Notes: a model not told the origin generated them from the sequence alone. Shown: positions 34,996-44,419, counted from the first letter of the stretch. The stretch is DNA of 64,000 bases from Wenzhouxiangellaceae bacterium (GCA_007695005.1 REEQ01000080.1:1-64000), one strand, 5' to 3'. Numbers and translations: made by a program.

Positions 34996-36333
34996 ATGCC
35001 CTTCTGCCGCCTGCCGCTGGCCCCAGCTCCAGACCTGCTGGCCGTGCATCGTGCCAACCCTGACTGCTGGCCCTACCTGCTGGCCAGCACGGCCGGGCAG
35101 GGCAAACTGGCCCGATGGTCGATGCTGTTGTTTGCCGACGGCTCGCAGCTGTGTCTGGATCTCGACGGACTGCGCGGCCCCGGTGAGGGTGAGAATTTCC
35201 TTGATCGTTTGCGCAGCTGGACCGGCGAGCCGGTGCCCGACATGGATAGCAGCGATTTTCCGTTCATCGGCGGCTGGTTCATTTACCTGGGCTACGAGCT
35301 GGTCAGCGAAATCGAGCCGCATTTGAATTTGCCGGCTGCCGGCGACAACCTGCCGACAGCGCTGGCGGCGCGCTGCCCGGCGGCGATGCTTGTCGATCAT
35401 GCCAATGATCAGTCCTGGCTGGTGGCCGAATCAGAGTCTGCCCTGGAGCAGGCCAGGATGGCCATGCCGGTCAACATCCCGATGACGGCAGAGATTGCCA
35501 CGCCACCGCCGCTGCAGTTGATCCCGGAAGACGGGCAGCTCTTCATCCGGGGCGTGGAGCGCATTCGCGAGTGGATACTTGATGGCGACGTGTTCCAGGT
35601 CAATCTCTCTCGCGGCTGGCGAGGCGAAGCTTCACAGCTGCTCGATGCAACGCAACTCTATCAGCGCCTGGCCGCCAGCAACCCTGCGCCTTTTGCCGGC
35701 CTGGCCCGATTACCAGGCGGCACCGTTCTGAGCTCCTCGCCCGAGCGACTGATCGAGGTTCGTGGAGCCTCGGTCCAGACCCGGCCAATTGCAGGCACCC
35801 GACCCAGGGGCCTGTCCGCCGACGATGATCTCGATCTGTCGCGCGAACTGATCGCCCACCCCAAGGAGCGGGCCGAGCACATCATGCTGATCGACCTGGA
35901 ACGCAATGACCTCGGCCGCGTATGTGACAGTGGTACGGTTGAGGTCGACGAACTGATGGTGATCGAAAGCTATGCGCATGTGCATCACATCGTGTCGAAC
36001 GTTCGCGGACGCCTGCGTGCCGGCACCCACGCCGCCGATGTCATTGCCGCAGTTTTCCCCGGCGGCACCATTACTGGCTGCCCCAAGGTCCGTTGCATGG
36101 AAATCATCGCCGAACTGGAGCACCATGGCAGGAGTTTCTACACGGGTGCGATGGGCTATCTTGGCTTGGACGGCAGCCTGGATCTGAACATTCTGATCCG
36201 CAGCATGCTGGTCGACGGCAGGCAGCTGAGTTTTCGCACCGGGGCAGGTATCGTCGCCGACTCCGACCCGGAGGCCGAACTGGCCGAAACCGAAGCCAAG
36301 GCACGCGGCTTGCTGCGGGCACTGGACTGGTGA
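34996..36333 (+). CDS. pabB: Aminodeoxychorismate synthase component I
   Basis: Makes 4-amino-4-deoxychorismate from chorismate and ammonia, the first committed step to p-aminobenzoate and folate. The 445-residue enzyme has the chorismate-binding core from about residue 190. Its motifs include RPIAGTRPRG, ERNDLGRVCDSGTVEV and FPGGTITGCPKVRCMEIIAELE in sequence. The glutaminase partner PabA is not nearby. Its stop overlaps the pabC start (GTGA). No strong ribosome site precedes the ATG, so the start is somewhat uncertain. Confidence 0.93.
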   Translation: MPFCRLPLAPAPDLLAVHRANPDCWPYLLASTAGQGKLARWSMLLFADGSQLCLDLDGLRGPGEGENFLDRLRSWTGEPVPDMDSSDFPFIGGWFIYLGYELVSEIEPHLNLPAAGDNLPTALAARCPAAMLVDHANDQSWLVAESESALEQARMAMPVNIPMTAEIATPPPLQLIPEDGQLFIRGVERIREWILDGDVFQVNLSRGWRGEASQLLDATQLYQRLAASNPAPFAGLARLPGGTVLSSSPERLIEVRGASVQTRPIAGTRPRGLSADDDLDLSRELIAHPKERAEHIMLIDLERNDLGRVCDSGTVEVDELMVIESYAHVHHIVSNVRGRLRAGTHAADVIAAVFPGGTITGCPKVRCMEIIAELEHHGRSFYTGAMGYLGLDGSLDLNILIRSMLVDGRQLSFRTGAGIVADSDPEAELAETEAKARGLLRALDW

Positions 36334-37133
36334 ACAGAACGCTGGTCGACGGCCGCGAGATTGATTCGGTACCGGCCGATGATCGTGCACTGCTATACGG
36401 TGACGGTCTGTTCGAGACCATCGCATTCATTGACGGCCAGGCGCCGCTGTGGCCGCGCCACTGGCAGCGCTTCAGCGAGAGCTGCGAGCGGCTGGGTCTG
36501 GACTGCCCGGACCAGGCTGGCCTGCTCGAGGATTGCCGACGCCTGGCACCGGACGCTGGCCAGGTGGTCATTCGCTTTCTGTTAAGCCGCGGGAGCGGCG
36601 GTCGAGCCTACTGGCCGCCCGAACCCGCCAGGCCGCGTCTGATAGTCCAGTCCAGATCGTGGCCCGAAAGCCTGGCCAGACAGCGCCGGGAGGGCCTCAA
36701 ACTGGTCAGCAGCAGCATTCGTCTGGCCAGTGACTCGATGCTTGCCGGCATCAAGCACTGCAATCGCCTGGAGCAGGTGCTGGCCGCGCGCCACTGCGCT
36801 CTGCAGGGCGCTGATGAAGCGGTGCTTTTTGATGGTCGTGAACGCCTGGTCGAGGCCATTGCATCCAACCTGATCCTTGACCTGGACGATGGCCTGGTCA
36901 CACCTTGGAGCGAGGCTGGCGTTCGCGGCGTGGGGCTGGGCTGGCTTCAGGATTGCGGCCTTGCCTTGACCAGTCAGGTGATTGATCGCGCCGCGCTGAA
37001 CTCAGCTCGGAGCATCGTGGTGGTAAACTCGGTCGCCGGTCCGCGTCTGGCCCGGTCGCTGGACGGCCAATCACTGGCAGCCACGCCGGCATGCCAGGGA
37101 TTGATCCAAACCTGGCAAACCCGACTCTGGTAA
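36330..37133 (+). CDS. pabC: Aminodeoxychorismate lyase
   Basis: PLP enzyme that releases pyruvate from aminodeoxychorismate to give p-aminobenzoate for folate. The 267-residue class IV aminotransferase fold has the PLP lysine Lys142 in GIKHCNRLEQV and the DDRALLYGDGLFET opening. Translation starts at a GTG overlapping the pabB stop. A longer open frame upstream lies within pabB and has no family match. The pabB-pabC pair sits just before mltG-tmk-holB, the common gammaproteobacterial arrangement. Confidence 0.92.
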   Translation: MNRTLVDGREIDSVPADDRALLYGDGLFETIAFIDGQAPLWPRHWQRFSESCERLGLDCPDQAGLLEDCRRLAPDAGQVVIRFLLSRGSGGRAYWPPEPARPRLIVQSRSWPESLARQRREGLKLVSSSIRLASDSMLAGIKHCNRLEQVLAARHCALQGADEAVLFDGRERLVEAIASNLILDLDDGLVTPWSEAGVRGVGLGWLQDCGLALTSQVIDRAALNSARSIVVVNSVAGPRLARSLDGQSLAATPACQGLIQTWQTRLW

Positions 37134-37135
37134 CC

Positions 37136-38134
37136 ATGCGCAAGTTGCTTGCCATTTTTTTGCTGATTCTGCTCGCACTGCTCGGTGTCGCTGCCTGGCT
37201 CGTGCATGACTGGCAGCGCTTTGTCGAAAGCCCGGTCAACCCCGACGGCGAACTGCGCTTGTGGCTGACACCGGGAAGCAGCTTCAACAGCCTGGTCAGC
37301 CAGCTGGAGGCTTTGGGACTGGCCCGTCCAACCTGGCACTGGCGCGCCTGGGCACGGCTTGAAAAGCCCTCGCTGAAGGCCGGCGAATATCGTATTCCGG
37401 CCGATTCCAGGCTTGCAGATCTGCTTGCCGTTCTCGAAAGCGGCCAGGTTGTAGAACATCGATTGACCATCGTGGAAGGTTGGACCACCGCCAGGCTGCG
37501 CTCCAGACTAGCGACCGACCCGCGCTTGCGTCCGGTCAGCGCCGGGCTGGAGGCGTCAGAACTGATGGAACGACTAGGCTGTCCCGGTTGCGCGGCCGAA
37601 GGACGCTTTCTGCCTGAAACCTACTTCTTCGTCCGCGGTAGCGCGGATCTGGAGCTGCTGGAGCGCGCTCATCGAGCGATGAACGAGACCCTGGCTGCCG
37701 CCTGGCAGAATCGACAGCCGGAGCTGCCCCTGGCCAGCCCGGACGAGCTGCTCATACTGGCCTCCATCATCGAGCGCGAAACCGGCCAGGCGGGCGAACG
37801 GGCCAAGGTTGCCGGGGTATTCGTACGCCGCCTGCAAATCGGCATGCGCCTGCAAACCGATCCGACGGTGATCTACGGCATGGGCGATGATTTTGACGGT
37901 CGGCTGTTGCGTGTGCACCTGCGCCAGGATCACCCCTGGAACACCTACACCCGGCACGGCCTGCCGCCAACCGCCATTGCCCTGCCCGGACGAGCAGCAA
38001 TCGAAGCTGCAGCCAACCCGGCGGCCGGCACGGCCCTGTATTTTGTCGCCCGCGGCGATGGCAGTCATCATTTCTCAGACACCCTGGAAGAACACAACCG
38101 GGCCGTCAACCGCTATATCCGCGGGCGACGCTGA
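37136..38134 (+). CDS. mltG: Endolytic transglycosylase MltG
   Basis: Inner-membrane lytic transglycosylase that cuts nascent glycan strands and so helps set their length. In the 332-residue product a single N-terminal membrane segment covers about residues 3-24. The YceG domain holds catalytic Glu213 in SIIERETG, then GVFVRRL, LQTDPTVIYG and NTYTRHGLPPTAI. The ATG at 37136 lies two bases after the pabC stop; the frame is open upstream but the earlier Met at 37091 is inside pabC. Its stop overlaps the tmk start (TGATG). Confidence 0.94.
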   Translation: MRKLLAIFLLILLALLGVAAWLVHDWQRFVESPVNPDGELRLWLTPGSSFNSLVSQLEALGLARPTWHWRAWARLEKPSLKAGEYRIPADSRLADLLAVLESGQVVEHRLTIVEGWTTARLRSRLATDPRLRPVSAGLEASELMERLGCPGCAAEGRFLPETYFFVRGSADLELLERAHRAMNETLAAAWQNRQPELPLASPDELLILASIIERETGQAGERAKVAGVFVRRLQIGMRLQTDPTVIYGMGDDFDGRLLRVHLRQDHPWNTYTRHGLPPTAIALPGRAAIEAAANPAAGTALYFVARGDGSHHFSDTLEEHNRAVNRYIRGRR

Positions 38135-38754
38135 TGAGAGGGCGTCTGATTACCCTGGAAGGCGGAGAGGGGGCCGGCAAAAGCACGGCAGTGCGCTGTG
38201 TTGCCGACTGGCTGGAACGGCATGGTCGTTCGGTGATACTGACCAGGGAGCCGGGCGGCACTCGGGTGGCCGAACAGATCCGCGCGTTGTTGCTCGACCC
38301 GGACACGGGTGAACTGGCGCCGATGACTGAGCTGCTACTGATGTTCGCCGCGAGGGCGGAAAACCTGGCCAGGATCATTCGGCCGGCGCTGGAAGCAGGT
38401 CAGGATGTGATCTGCGATCGATTCACCGATGCCAGCCGTGCCTACCAGGGAGGCGGTCGAGAGCTGGGCACGGCCGCGGTGGACGCGCTGGCCGGACTGG
38501 TCCATCCAGATCTGGGGCCGGACCTGACCTTGCTCCTTGATGTGCCCGTAGCCATCGGCATGGCCAGGGTCGACCGCCGCGGCCAGCCACCGGACCGCTT
38601 CGAGCAAGCCCGGGCCGGATTTCTGGACCGGGTCCGCTCAACCTACCTCGATATCGCCGAACGCGAGCCTCAGCGGATGGTGGTCATCGATGCCAGCGCC
38701 CCGCTGGCCGAGGTTCACGCCGCGATAGTCACGGCACTGGAGGAGCGTCTGTGA
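38134..38754 (+). CDS. tmk: Thymidylate kinase
   Basis: Phosphorylates dTMP to dTDP for DNA synthesis. The 206-residue enzyme has the P-loop EGGEGAGKST at about 8-17, the DRFTDASRAYQG nucleotide-binding motif and LLLDVPVAIGMAR. It overlaps mltG by one base and holB by four (GTGA). Confidence 0.96.
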   Translation: MRGRLITLEGGEGAGKSTAVRCVADWLERHGRSVILTREPGGTRVAEQIRALLLDPDTGELAPMTELLLMFAARAENLARIIRPALEAGQDVICDRFTDASRAYQGGGRELGTAAVDALAGLVHPDLGPDLTLLLDVPVAIGMARVDRRGQPPDRFEQARAGFLDRVRSTYLDIAEREPQRMVVIDASAPLAEVHAAIVTALEERL

Positions 38755-39719
38755 GGAACTATCCCTGGCTGCAAGCCCACCAGCAGCGCCTGGCGCTGGC
38801 CCTGGACAGCGGTCGGCTGGGTCATGCCCCGTTGCTCAGTGGCCCACCCGGCCTTGGCAAGCGTGAACTGGCCGAATGGCTACTGGCACGCATCCTTTGC
38901 CTGGCAGAGCCCGGGCAGGCGCCCTGTGGTCAGTGCCGGGCCTGCGAGCTGCGCTCCAGTGGCACCCACCCGGATCTGTTCCGGGTCGGCATCCCGGAGG
39001 AGAAGTCGGAGATTCCGGTCGACAGCGTGCGCGATCTGATTGCCAGCCTGCAGCTCACGCCATCGATCGGTCACCGTCGCCTGGGTCTGATCGAGCCGGC
39101 CGAGTCCATGAACCGCAACGCCGCCAATGCCTTGCTCAAGACTCTGGAGGAACCGGCGGCCAACGCCTGGTTGATCCTGGTCAGCCATCGGCCGGAAAGG
39201 CTGCCGGCGACGATCCGCAGTCGCTGTCAGCAGCTGACGGTGCGCCCTCCCGAACCGCCTGAGGCCGACGCCTGGCTGGCCAGCCAGTATTCGAAGCATC
39301 CGCCTGCCGAGCGCAGCCGCGCCCTCAGCCTGGCGGCAGGCGCACCGCTGGCTGCTGCCGAGTTGCTTGACGGTGATGGCATGCATTTGGGTCGCCAGGT
39401 TCTTGACGCCATGTTGGCGGTCGCATCCGGCGCGCCCGTTTCGTCCGCCACGTCAGCACAGTGGCAGTCTGATCCGGTACGGACATGGACCTGGCTGGCT
39501 TGCTGGACGGCGGCGTTCATGCGCCAGGCCCATGGCCTGGACAGCGATGCCCTGCCGGCCGGGCTGCAATTGCCGGTGGCGCTGCCCGGCTCGCGTCTTG
39601 CCGGACACTGGGAACAGGCCTTGCAGGGCCGGCGTCTGGCCGAACGAGCGCTCAGGCACGATCTTCTGCTCGGCAAATGGCTGCTAGAATGGGGCCAGTC
39701 ATTTCAGTCCGGACCGTGA
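38751..39719 (+). CDS. holB: DNA polymerase III subunit delta'
   Basis: Part of the clamp-loader complex that opens the sliding clamp during replication. The 322-residue protein has a degenerate P-loop-like GPPGLGKREL. A zinc-binding cluster lies in CLAEPGQAPCGQCRACELR. The sensor-like segments NAANALLKTLEEPA and TIRSRCQQL also fit HolB. Its GTG start overlaps the tmk stop, and its frame ends just before pilZ. A TAGAAT at 39685-39690 near its end could be a pilZ -10 box. Confidence 0.93.
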   Translation: MRNYPWLQAHQQRLALALDSGRLGHAPLLSGPPGLGKRELAEWLLARILCLAEPGQAPCGQCRACELRSSGTHPDLFRVGIPEEKSEIPVDSVRDLIASLQLTPSIGHRRLGLIEPAESMNRNAANALLKTLEEPAANAWLILVSHRPERLPATIRSRCQQLTVRPPEPPEADAWLASQYSKHPPAERSRALSLAAGAPLAAAELLDGDGMHLGRQVLDAMLAVASGAPVSSATSAQWQSDPVRTWTWLACWTAAFMRQAHGLDSDALPAGLQLPVALPGSRLAGHWEQALQGRRLAERALRHDLLLGKWLLEWGQSFQSGP

Positions 39720-39722
39720 TCC

Positions 39723-40061
39723 ATGGCCCAGAAAGGCATACTCTCTTACAGCATCGAGACCAAGCAGGAACTGTACGCGGCCTTCATGCCCTTCCTGATC
39801 AACGGTGGCTTGTTCGTGCCGACCAAGAAAACCTTCAGGCTCGGTGACGAAGTCCTGATTCTGCTCAGTCTGCTCGGTGAGGAGCGCATTGCCATTCCCG
39901 GCAAGGTTGCCTGGATCACCCCACCAGGCTCTCAGCACAGCATCAGCAGCGGTGTCGGTGTTCAGTTCTCGGACAGTCCCGAGGGCAGCCAGGCCAATTC
40001 CACGATCAGCTCCCTGCTGGCCGGCATGCTCGAGTCAGACCGGCCGACCCGAACCATCTGA
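39723..40061 (+). CDS. pilZ: PilZ-domain protein of the type IV pilus system
   Basis: Small 112-residue PilZ protein; in pseudomonads and xanthomonads PilZ is needed for type IV pilus formation, and the founder protein does not bind cyclic-di-GMP. The sequence follows the pilus-type family (LSYSIETKQELYAAFMPFL, NGGLFVPTKK, GKVAWITPPGS). The RxxxR motif for cyclic-di-GMP binding is absent, consistent with that. It lies four bases after holB, the typical position. Its stop abuts the convergent aminotransferase gene. Confidence 0.93.
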   Translation: MAQKGILSYSIETKQELYAAFMPFLINGGLFVPTKKTFRLGDEVLILLSLLGEERIAIPGKVAWITPPGSQHSISSGVGVQFSDSPEGSQANSTISSLLAGMLESDRPTRTI

Positions 40062-41216
40062 TCAGGCATTTGCCAATTCGCGCAGCAGCACGATGGTTTG
40101 CTCGAGCTGCTCCTGCGGCGTATAGAAGTGTGGTGACAGGCGCAGGCATTTGCCGCGCACGGCCGCGTGGATGTTGTTAAGGGTCAATCTCGCCAGCGCT
40201 GCCTCCGCACTGACGCCATCGAGAACCAGACTGACGATGCCGGCCCGGCGCGCTCTCTGTAGCGGGCTGACCAGCCAGATGCCGGGCACGGATTCCAGCG
40301 CATTGGTCAGCATGTCGGTGCGGTCCAGTAGTGCTTCGCCGACCACCTCCATGCCATGATCCAGCAGCAGGGAAACGGCGGCTTCCAGACCAAGGATACC
40401 GGCCGTGTTGAGCGTGCCGGGTTCGAAGCGTCGCGCTGCCGCAGGCGCTTCGGCATCGTCGCGTTCGAATGCAAAAGGGTCCGGATACATGCGCCAGCCC
40501 GGATCGACGACCTCCAACAGCGCACGCGCCTCCGGCCGGCTCCAGAACAGGGCCAGACCCTCAGGCGCCAGCAGCCACTTGTGCGAACCGGCAACGACGA
40601 AATCCGCACCGACGGCTGGGGCATCCAGCGGCAGCGCACCCAGCTGCTGAATGGCGTCTATGCAAAACAGCACGCCCTGGCGGCTGCAGGCTTCACCGAG
40701 CCGGGCCAGATCCAGGCGCAAGCCACTTTCGTAATGCACCGAGGACACCGCCAGCAGGCGGGTGCTGGGACCGAGAGCGGCGATCAGGGAGCGCTCGGGG
40801 TCATGCGGGTCCAGGCGCACAGCACGGGCATTCACCCCCATGCTCGCAAGCCTTTGCCAGGGCAGGCAGTTCGATGGGAAGTCGCCTTCCACAAAAACCA
40901 CGCTATCGCCGTGCTGCCAATCCAGGCCGCGCGCGACACGATTCAGGCCGGTACTGGTGTTGGCCACCAGGGCGACGTCGTCGGCTCGATCGGATCCAAA
41001 CAGAGCGGCAGCCTTTTCACGCAAGGATTGCTCCAGCTGCAACCAGCTTCCGTAATCCAGTGGTCCACGCTCGGCATTGGCGCGCACGTAGCTGCTCATG
41101 GCCCGGCTGACGGCTGTCGGCCACGGCGAGATCGCCGCATGGTTCAACCAGCTGTGGCGCTCAATAACCGGAAATTCCGCCGCCAGATCGGCAGATGTAA
41201 AAGGCTGCGAGTTCAT
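40062..41216 (-). CDS. Class V aminotransferase-fold PLP enzyme
   Basis: A 384-residue class V aminotransferase-like protein. The PLP lysine is Lys213 in GSHKWLLAPEG, and Asp187 in CIDAIQQLGA would bind the pyridine nitrogen. The opening LNHAAISPWP and the NTSTGLNRVA phosphate-binding segment match the cysteine-desulfurase/isopenicillin-epimerase group. The mobile cysteine loop of NifS/IscS is not evident, so desulfurase activity is not supported. The reaction cannot be named from sequence. It is convergent with pilZ, with the stops touching, and divergent from dinB. Confidence 0.85.
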   Translation of the reverse strand: MNSQPFTSADLAAEFPVIERHSWLNHAAISPWPTAVSRAMSSYVRANAERGPLDYGSWLQLEQSLREKAAALFGSDRADDVALVANTSTGLNRVARGLDWQHGDSVVFVEGDFPSNCLPWQRLASMGVNARAVRLDPHDPERSLIAALGPSTRLLAVSSVHYESGLRLDLARLGEACSRQGVLFCIDAIQQLGALPLDAPAVGADFVVAGSHKWLLAPEGLALFWSRPEARALLEVVDPGWRMYPDPFAFERDDAEAPAAARRFEPGTLNTAGILGLEAAVSLLLDHGMEVVGEALLDRTDMLTNALESVPGIWLVSPLQRARRAGIVSLVLDGVSAEAALARLTLNNIHAAVRGKCLRLSPHFYTPQEQLEQTIVLLRELANA

Positions 41217-41375
41217 CGAGTGACAATCTTAACCCGGCCAGCATCCGGAACACAGGCTCGGTCGGAGCCGCACGCCCAATGATCCGCCATGGCGGGTGCG
41301 GGCCCACGGGCGCGCTGCCGATGCCTGTGGGAAAATGCAGTGTCAATCCCTGAGCATCGGATAGCGGAGACAGAC

Positions 41376-42449
41376 TTGCGCGCCATCATCCACGTTGACA
41401 TGGACGCCTTCTACGCCAGCGTGGAGCAGCACGATAATCCGCAGTTGCGCGGTCGTCCTGTCATGGTGGGCGGCGGCGGTCCGCGCGGCGTCGTTGCTGC
41501 GGCCAGTTATGAGGCCCGACAGTTCGGTGTGCGCTCTGCCATGCCCGGCCGGGTCGCGAGAAGACTCTGTCCACATGGCATGTTCGTCAAAGCCCGATTC
41601 GCGCGCTACAGGGAGGTTTCGGAGCAGATCTTTGCCATTTTTCATCGTCATGCCGACCAGGTCGAGGGCCTGAGCCTGGACGAGGCCTATCTCGATGTTT
41701 CATCCGCCGTCGCCAGCGGTAGCGAGCTGGAGAGCATCGGCAGAGCGCTGAAGCGCGAAATCGGCAGCATCTGCGGCCTCACGGCCTCGGTCGGCATGGC
41801 CCACAACAAGCTACTGGCGAAACTCGCCTCGGACTATGACAAGCCGGACGGCTTCGTCCTCGTGCGACCGGAAGATACACGTCGTTTCCTCGACCCGCTG
41901 CCGGTCAGACGGATTCCAGGCATCGGACCGCGCAGCGCCGAGCGCCTGCACGATGCTGGCATCTATACCGTCGGCCAGCTGCGACGCACCGCGCCGGCGC
42001 TGCTGGAGGAACTGTTCGGCCGGCACGGTATCGATCTGGCCCGGCGTGCCGCCGGCCTGGATGATCGCCCGGTCAAGGCCGAACGCATTCGTCGCTCGAT
42101 CAGCCAGGAAACCACCTTCGACCAGGACCACACCACGCTGGGCGCGCTGGAAGCCGTGTTGCTGGAGCAGGCAGAGGATCTTGCCGCGACCCTGGCGCGC
42201 AAGCAGCTGTTTGCCCGCACCGTGACGGTCAAGCTGCGCTCCAGCGGCTTTTCCACCTTGACCCGCAGTCGCTCGCTGGACGGACACACCTGTCAGTCCG
42301 AAGTGATTGCCGGCGTCGGGCTGGAGCTGTTGCGCAGCTGGGCGGAATGGCGCAGCGGCTTTGCCGTGCGCCTGATCGGTCTCGGTGTCAGCACGCTCGC
42401 TGGCCTGGGTGAGGTCGAGCGCATCATCCATACCCTGGATCCGGGCTGA
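41376..42449 (+). CDS. dinB: DNA polymerase IV (Y-family)
   Basis: Error-prone translesion polymerase that copies across damaged template bases. The 357-residue product from the TTG at 41376 begins MRAIIHVDMDAFYASVE, nearly the E. coli start, and has a GGAG site six bases upstream. Metal-binding residues are Asp8 and the Asp102-Glu103 pair in SLDEAYLD. The helix-hairpin-helix IPGIGPRSAERL and the C-terminal little-finger domain are present. In-frame starts at 41289 and 41340 exist but add non-family residues. No LexA box is obvious upstream. The gene is convergent with fadD. Confidence 0.93.
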   Translation: MRAIIHVDMDAFYASVEQHDNPQLRGRPVMVGGGGPRGVVAAASYEARQFGVRSAMPGRVARRLCPHGMFVKARFARYREVSEQIFAIFHRHADQVEGLSLDEAYLDVSSAVASGSELESIGRALKREIGSICGLTASVGMAHNKLLAKLASDYDKPDGFVLVRPEDTRRFLDPLPVRRIPGIGPRSAERLHDAGIYTVGQLRRTAPALLEELFGRHGIDLARRAAGLDDRPVKAERIRRSISQETTFDQDHTTLGALEAVLLEQAEDLAATLARKQLFARTVTVKLRSSGFSTLTRSRSLDGHTCQSEVIAGVGLELLRSWAEWRSGFAVRLIGLGVSTLAGLGEVERIIHTLDPG

Positions 42450-42459
42450 GACCATAAGC

Positions 42460-42486
42460 CAGCGGCCGCCATTGAGGCGGCCGCTG
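42460..42486. terminator. Bidirectional hairpin between dinB and fadD
   Basis: A perfect 11-base-pair GC-rich stem (42460-42470 with 42476-42486) and a five-base loop lie in the short gap between convergent genes. There is no T-run. Confidence 0.5.
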
Positions 42487-42505
42487 CATGCAGGGGCAGG
42501 GCGGC

Positions 42506-44194
42506 TCAGTCTTCCGAGCTGCGCGGCTCCCCGTACTGGTCGCGCAGCTCGCGCCGCAGGATCTTGCCGACATTGGTCTTCGGCAGCTCGTCGACAAACT
42601 CGACGTACTTCGGTACCTTGTAGCCGGTCAGCTCCTTGCGACAGTGCTCGCGCACTTCCTTGACAGTCAGCGAGTTGTCCTTGCGAACGACCACGACCTT
42701 GACCACTTCACCGGATTTCTCGTCCGGTGCGCCGATGGCACCCACCTCGAGCACTTTCGGATGAGCGGCGACCACATCCTCAATCTCGTTCGGATAGACA
42801 TTGAAGCCGGATACCAGAATCATGTCCTTCTTGCGGTCGACGATGTAGAAGAAGCCCTTGTCATCCATCCGGGCCATGTCACCGGTGCGCAGCCAGCCAT
42901 CCTCGTCAAGCACCTTGGCGGTTTCCTCGGGTCGGTTCCAGTAGCCCTTCATTACCTGGGGGCCACGCACGCACAGCTCGCCGGTTTCACCAACTGGCTG
43001 AGGCTTGCCATCTGCGTCGATCACCTGGCACTCGGTCGAAGAAATCGGCAGGCCGATCGCACCGTTGTAGTCTTCCAGGTCCATTGGGTTGATACAGGCT
43101 GCCGGCGAAGTCTCGGTCAGGCCGTAAGCCTCGATCAGTGGCACTCCGGTCACCTTTTTCCACTTGTCGGCCACGGCCCGCTGCACGGCCATGCCGCCGC
43201 CCAAGGTCATGCGCAGACCGGAGAAGTCCAGATCAGCGAATCCCGGCGTATTGAGCAGGCCATTGAACAAGGTGTTGACACCGGTAATGGCCGTGAAGTC
43301 GTACTTCCCCAGCTCCTTGATGAAGCCCGGCATGTCACGCGGGTTGGTAATCAGGATATTGCGCCCACCGAATTTGAGAAAGACCAGGCAGTTCGCGGTC
43401 AGGGCGAAGATGTGATAGAGGGGCAGCGCCGTGATGATGGTTTCCTCACCCGGGCTGACCCTGTCGCCCAGCCACGCCGAGGACTGCTGCATGTTGGCCA
43501 CCATGTTCCCATGCGTCAGCATCGCGCCCTTGGAGACGCCGGTAGTGCCGCCGGTGTACTGCAGGAAAGCGAGATCATCATGGCCGAGCTTGGCCGGTGT
43601 CAGGGTAGCACCGGCGCCATCTGCCAGCACCTTCTTGAAAGGAATCGCATCAGGCAGTGAAAATTTCGGCACCATCTTCTTCACGTAGCGCAGCACGAAA
43701 TTCATGATTGCACCCTTCGGGAAACCAACCATGTCCCCGAGGCTGGTCAGAATCACATGCTCGATGTCAGTGTCCTCGATCACGGCTTCGAGCACGTTGG
43801 CGAAGTTTTCGACGATGACGATCGCGCGGGCTCCGGAATCCTTGAGCTGATGCTTCAGCTCGCGGGCGGTGTAGAGCGGGTTGGTATTCACCACTACCAG
43901 ACCGGCCCGCAGAGCACCAAAGACCGCGATCGGGTACTGCAATACATTCGGCATCATGATCGCAATTCGATCGCCGGGCTTCATGCCCATGGCCTGGAGA
44001 CGAGCGCCAAAGGCGCGACTGTAGTCGTCAACCTGGCGATAGCTCAGCGAAGCGCCGAAATTGACATAAGCCACCTTGTCGGCATAAGCCTTGCAACTCT
44101 GCTCGACGACCTGGACTACCGAGTCGAACTCAGTCATGTCGATGTCGGCTGGCACGTTGGCCGGATACTGTTCAAGCCATGGTTTTTCGGACAT
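42506..44194 (-). CDS. fadD: Long-chain acyl-CoA synthetase
   Basis: Activates fatty acids to acyl-CoA using ATP, the entry to beta-oxidation. The 562-residue product has the AMP-binding motif YTGGTTGVSKGAMLTHGN, GYWNRPEETAKVL, the DGWLRTGDMARMDDKGFFYIVDRKKDMI signature in sequence, and NVYPNEIEDVV. The ATG at 44194 was chosen over an in-frame start at 44263, because an AAGGG site lies seven bases before it and it begins with the FadD-like SEKPWLEQYP. It is divergent from the GCS2-CBS gene. Confidence 0.94.
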   Translation of the reverse strand: MSEKPWLEQYPANVPADIDMTEFDSVVQVVEQSCKAYADKVAYVNFGASLSYRQVDDYSRAFGARLQAMGMKPGDRIAIMMPNVLQYPIAVFGALRAGLVVVNTNPLYTARELKHQLKDSGARAIVIVENFANVLEAVIEDTDIEHVILTSLGDMVGFPKGAIMNFVLRYVKKMVPKFSLPDAIPFKKVLADGAGATLTPAKLGHDDLAFLQYTGGTTGVSKGAMLTHGNMVANMQQSSAWLGDRVSPGEETIITALPLYHIFALTANCLVFLKFGGRNILITNPRDMPGFIKELGKYDFTAITGVNTLFNGLLNTPGFADLDFSGLRMTLGGGMAVQRAVADKWKKVTGVPLIEAYGLTETSPAACINPMDLEDYNGAIGLPISSTECQVIDADGKPQPVGETGELCVRGPQVMKGYWNRPEETAKVLDEDGWLRTGDMARMDDKGFFYIVDRKKDMILVSGFNVYPNEIEDVVAAHPKVLEVGAIGAPDEKSGEVVKVVVVRKDNSLTVKEVREHCRKELTGYKVPKYVEFVDELPKTNVGKILRRELRDQYGEPRSSED

Positions 44195-44355
44195 TTTTCT
44201 ACCCTTTAGCAATGATGTGGACTTCCCGCCCCCAAGCTTGGCACAGCTGTCGTCCAGAGACAAGTTTAAGCACGCCGCGATTGAATGGGGCGGGGTTCGC
44301 GAGCCGCTTGGGCTACCCTGCCCGCAAGTCGGCTGACCACCGGCAACCGGTGAAT

Positions 44356-44384
44356 TTGCCCCCCGACCGTTCGCCGTATATCAT
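44356..44384 (+). promoter_or_regulatory. Candidate promoter for the GCS2-CBS operon
   Basis: TTGCCC (44356-44361) and TATCAT (44379-44384) are separated by 17 bases, then a CGCCG stretch follows. It lies 36 bases before the GCS2-CBS ATG, in the 225-base divergent gap shared with fadD. Confidence 0.35.
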
Positions 44385-44419
44385 CGCCGAAACCGCGGCC
44401 AAGGTCAGTAGCAAAACAA

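Noticed and set aside
40062-41216. Cysteine desulfurase (NifS/IscS/CsdA) call for the class V aminotransferase
   Set aside because: The mobile catalytic cysteine loop is not evident, so only the fold-level call was kept.
42488-43660. A 390-codon open frame on the plus strand
   Set aside because: Antisense to fadD, which has the AMP-binding signatures.
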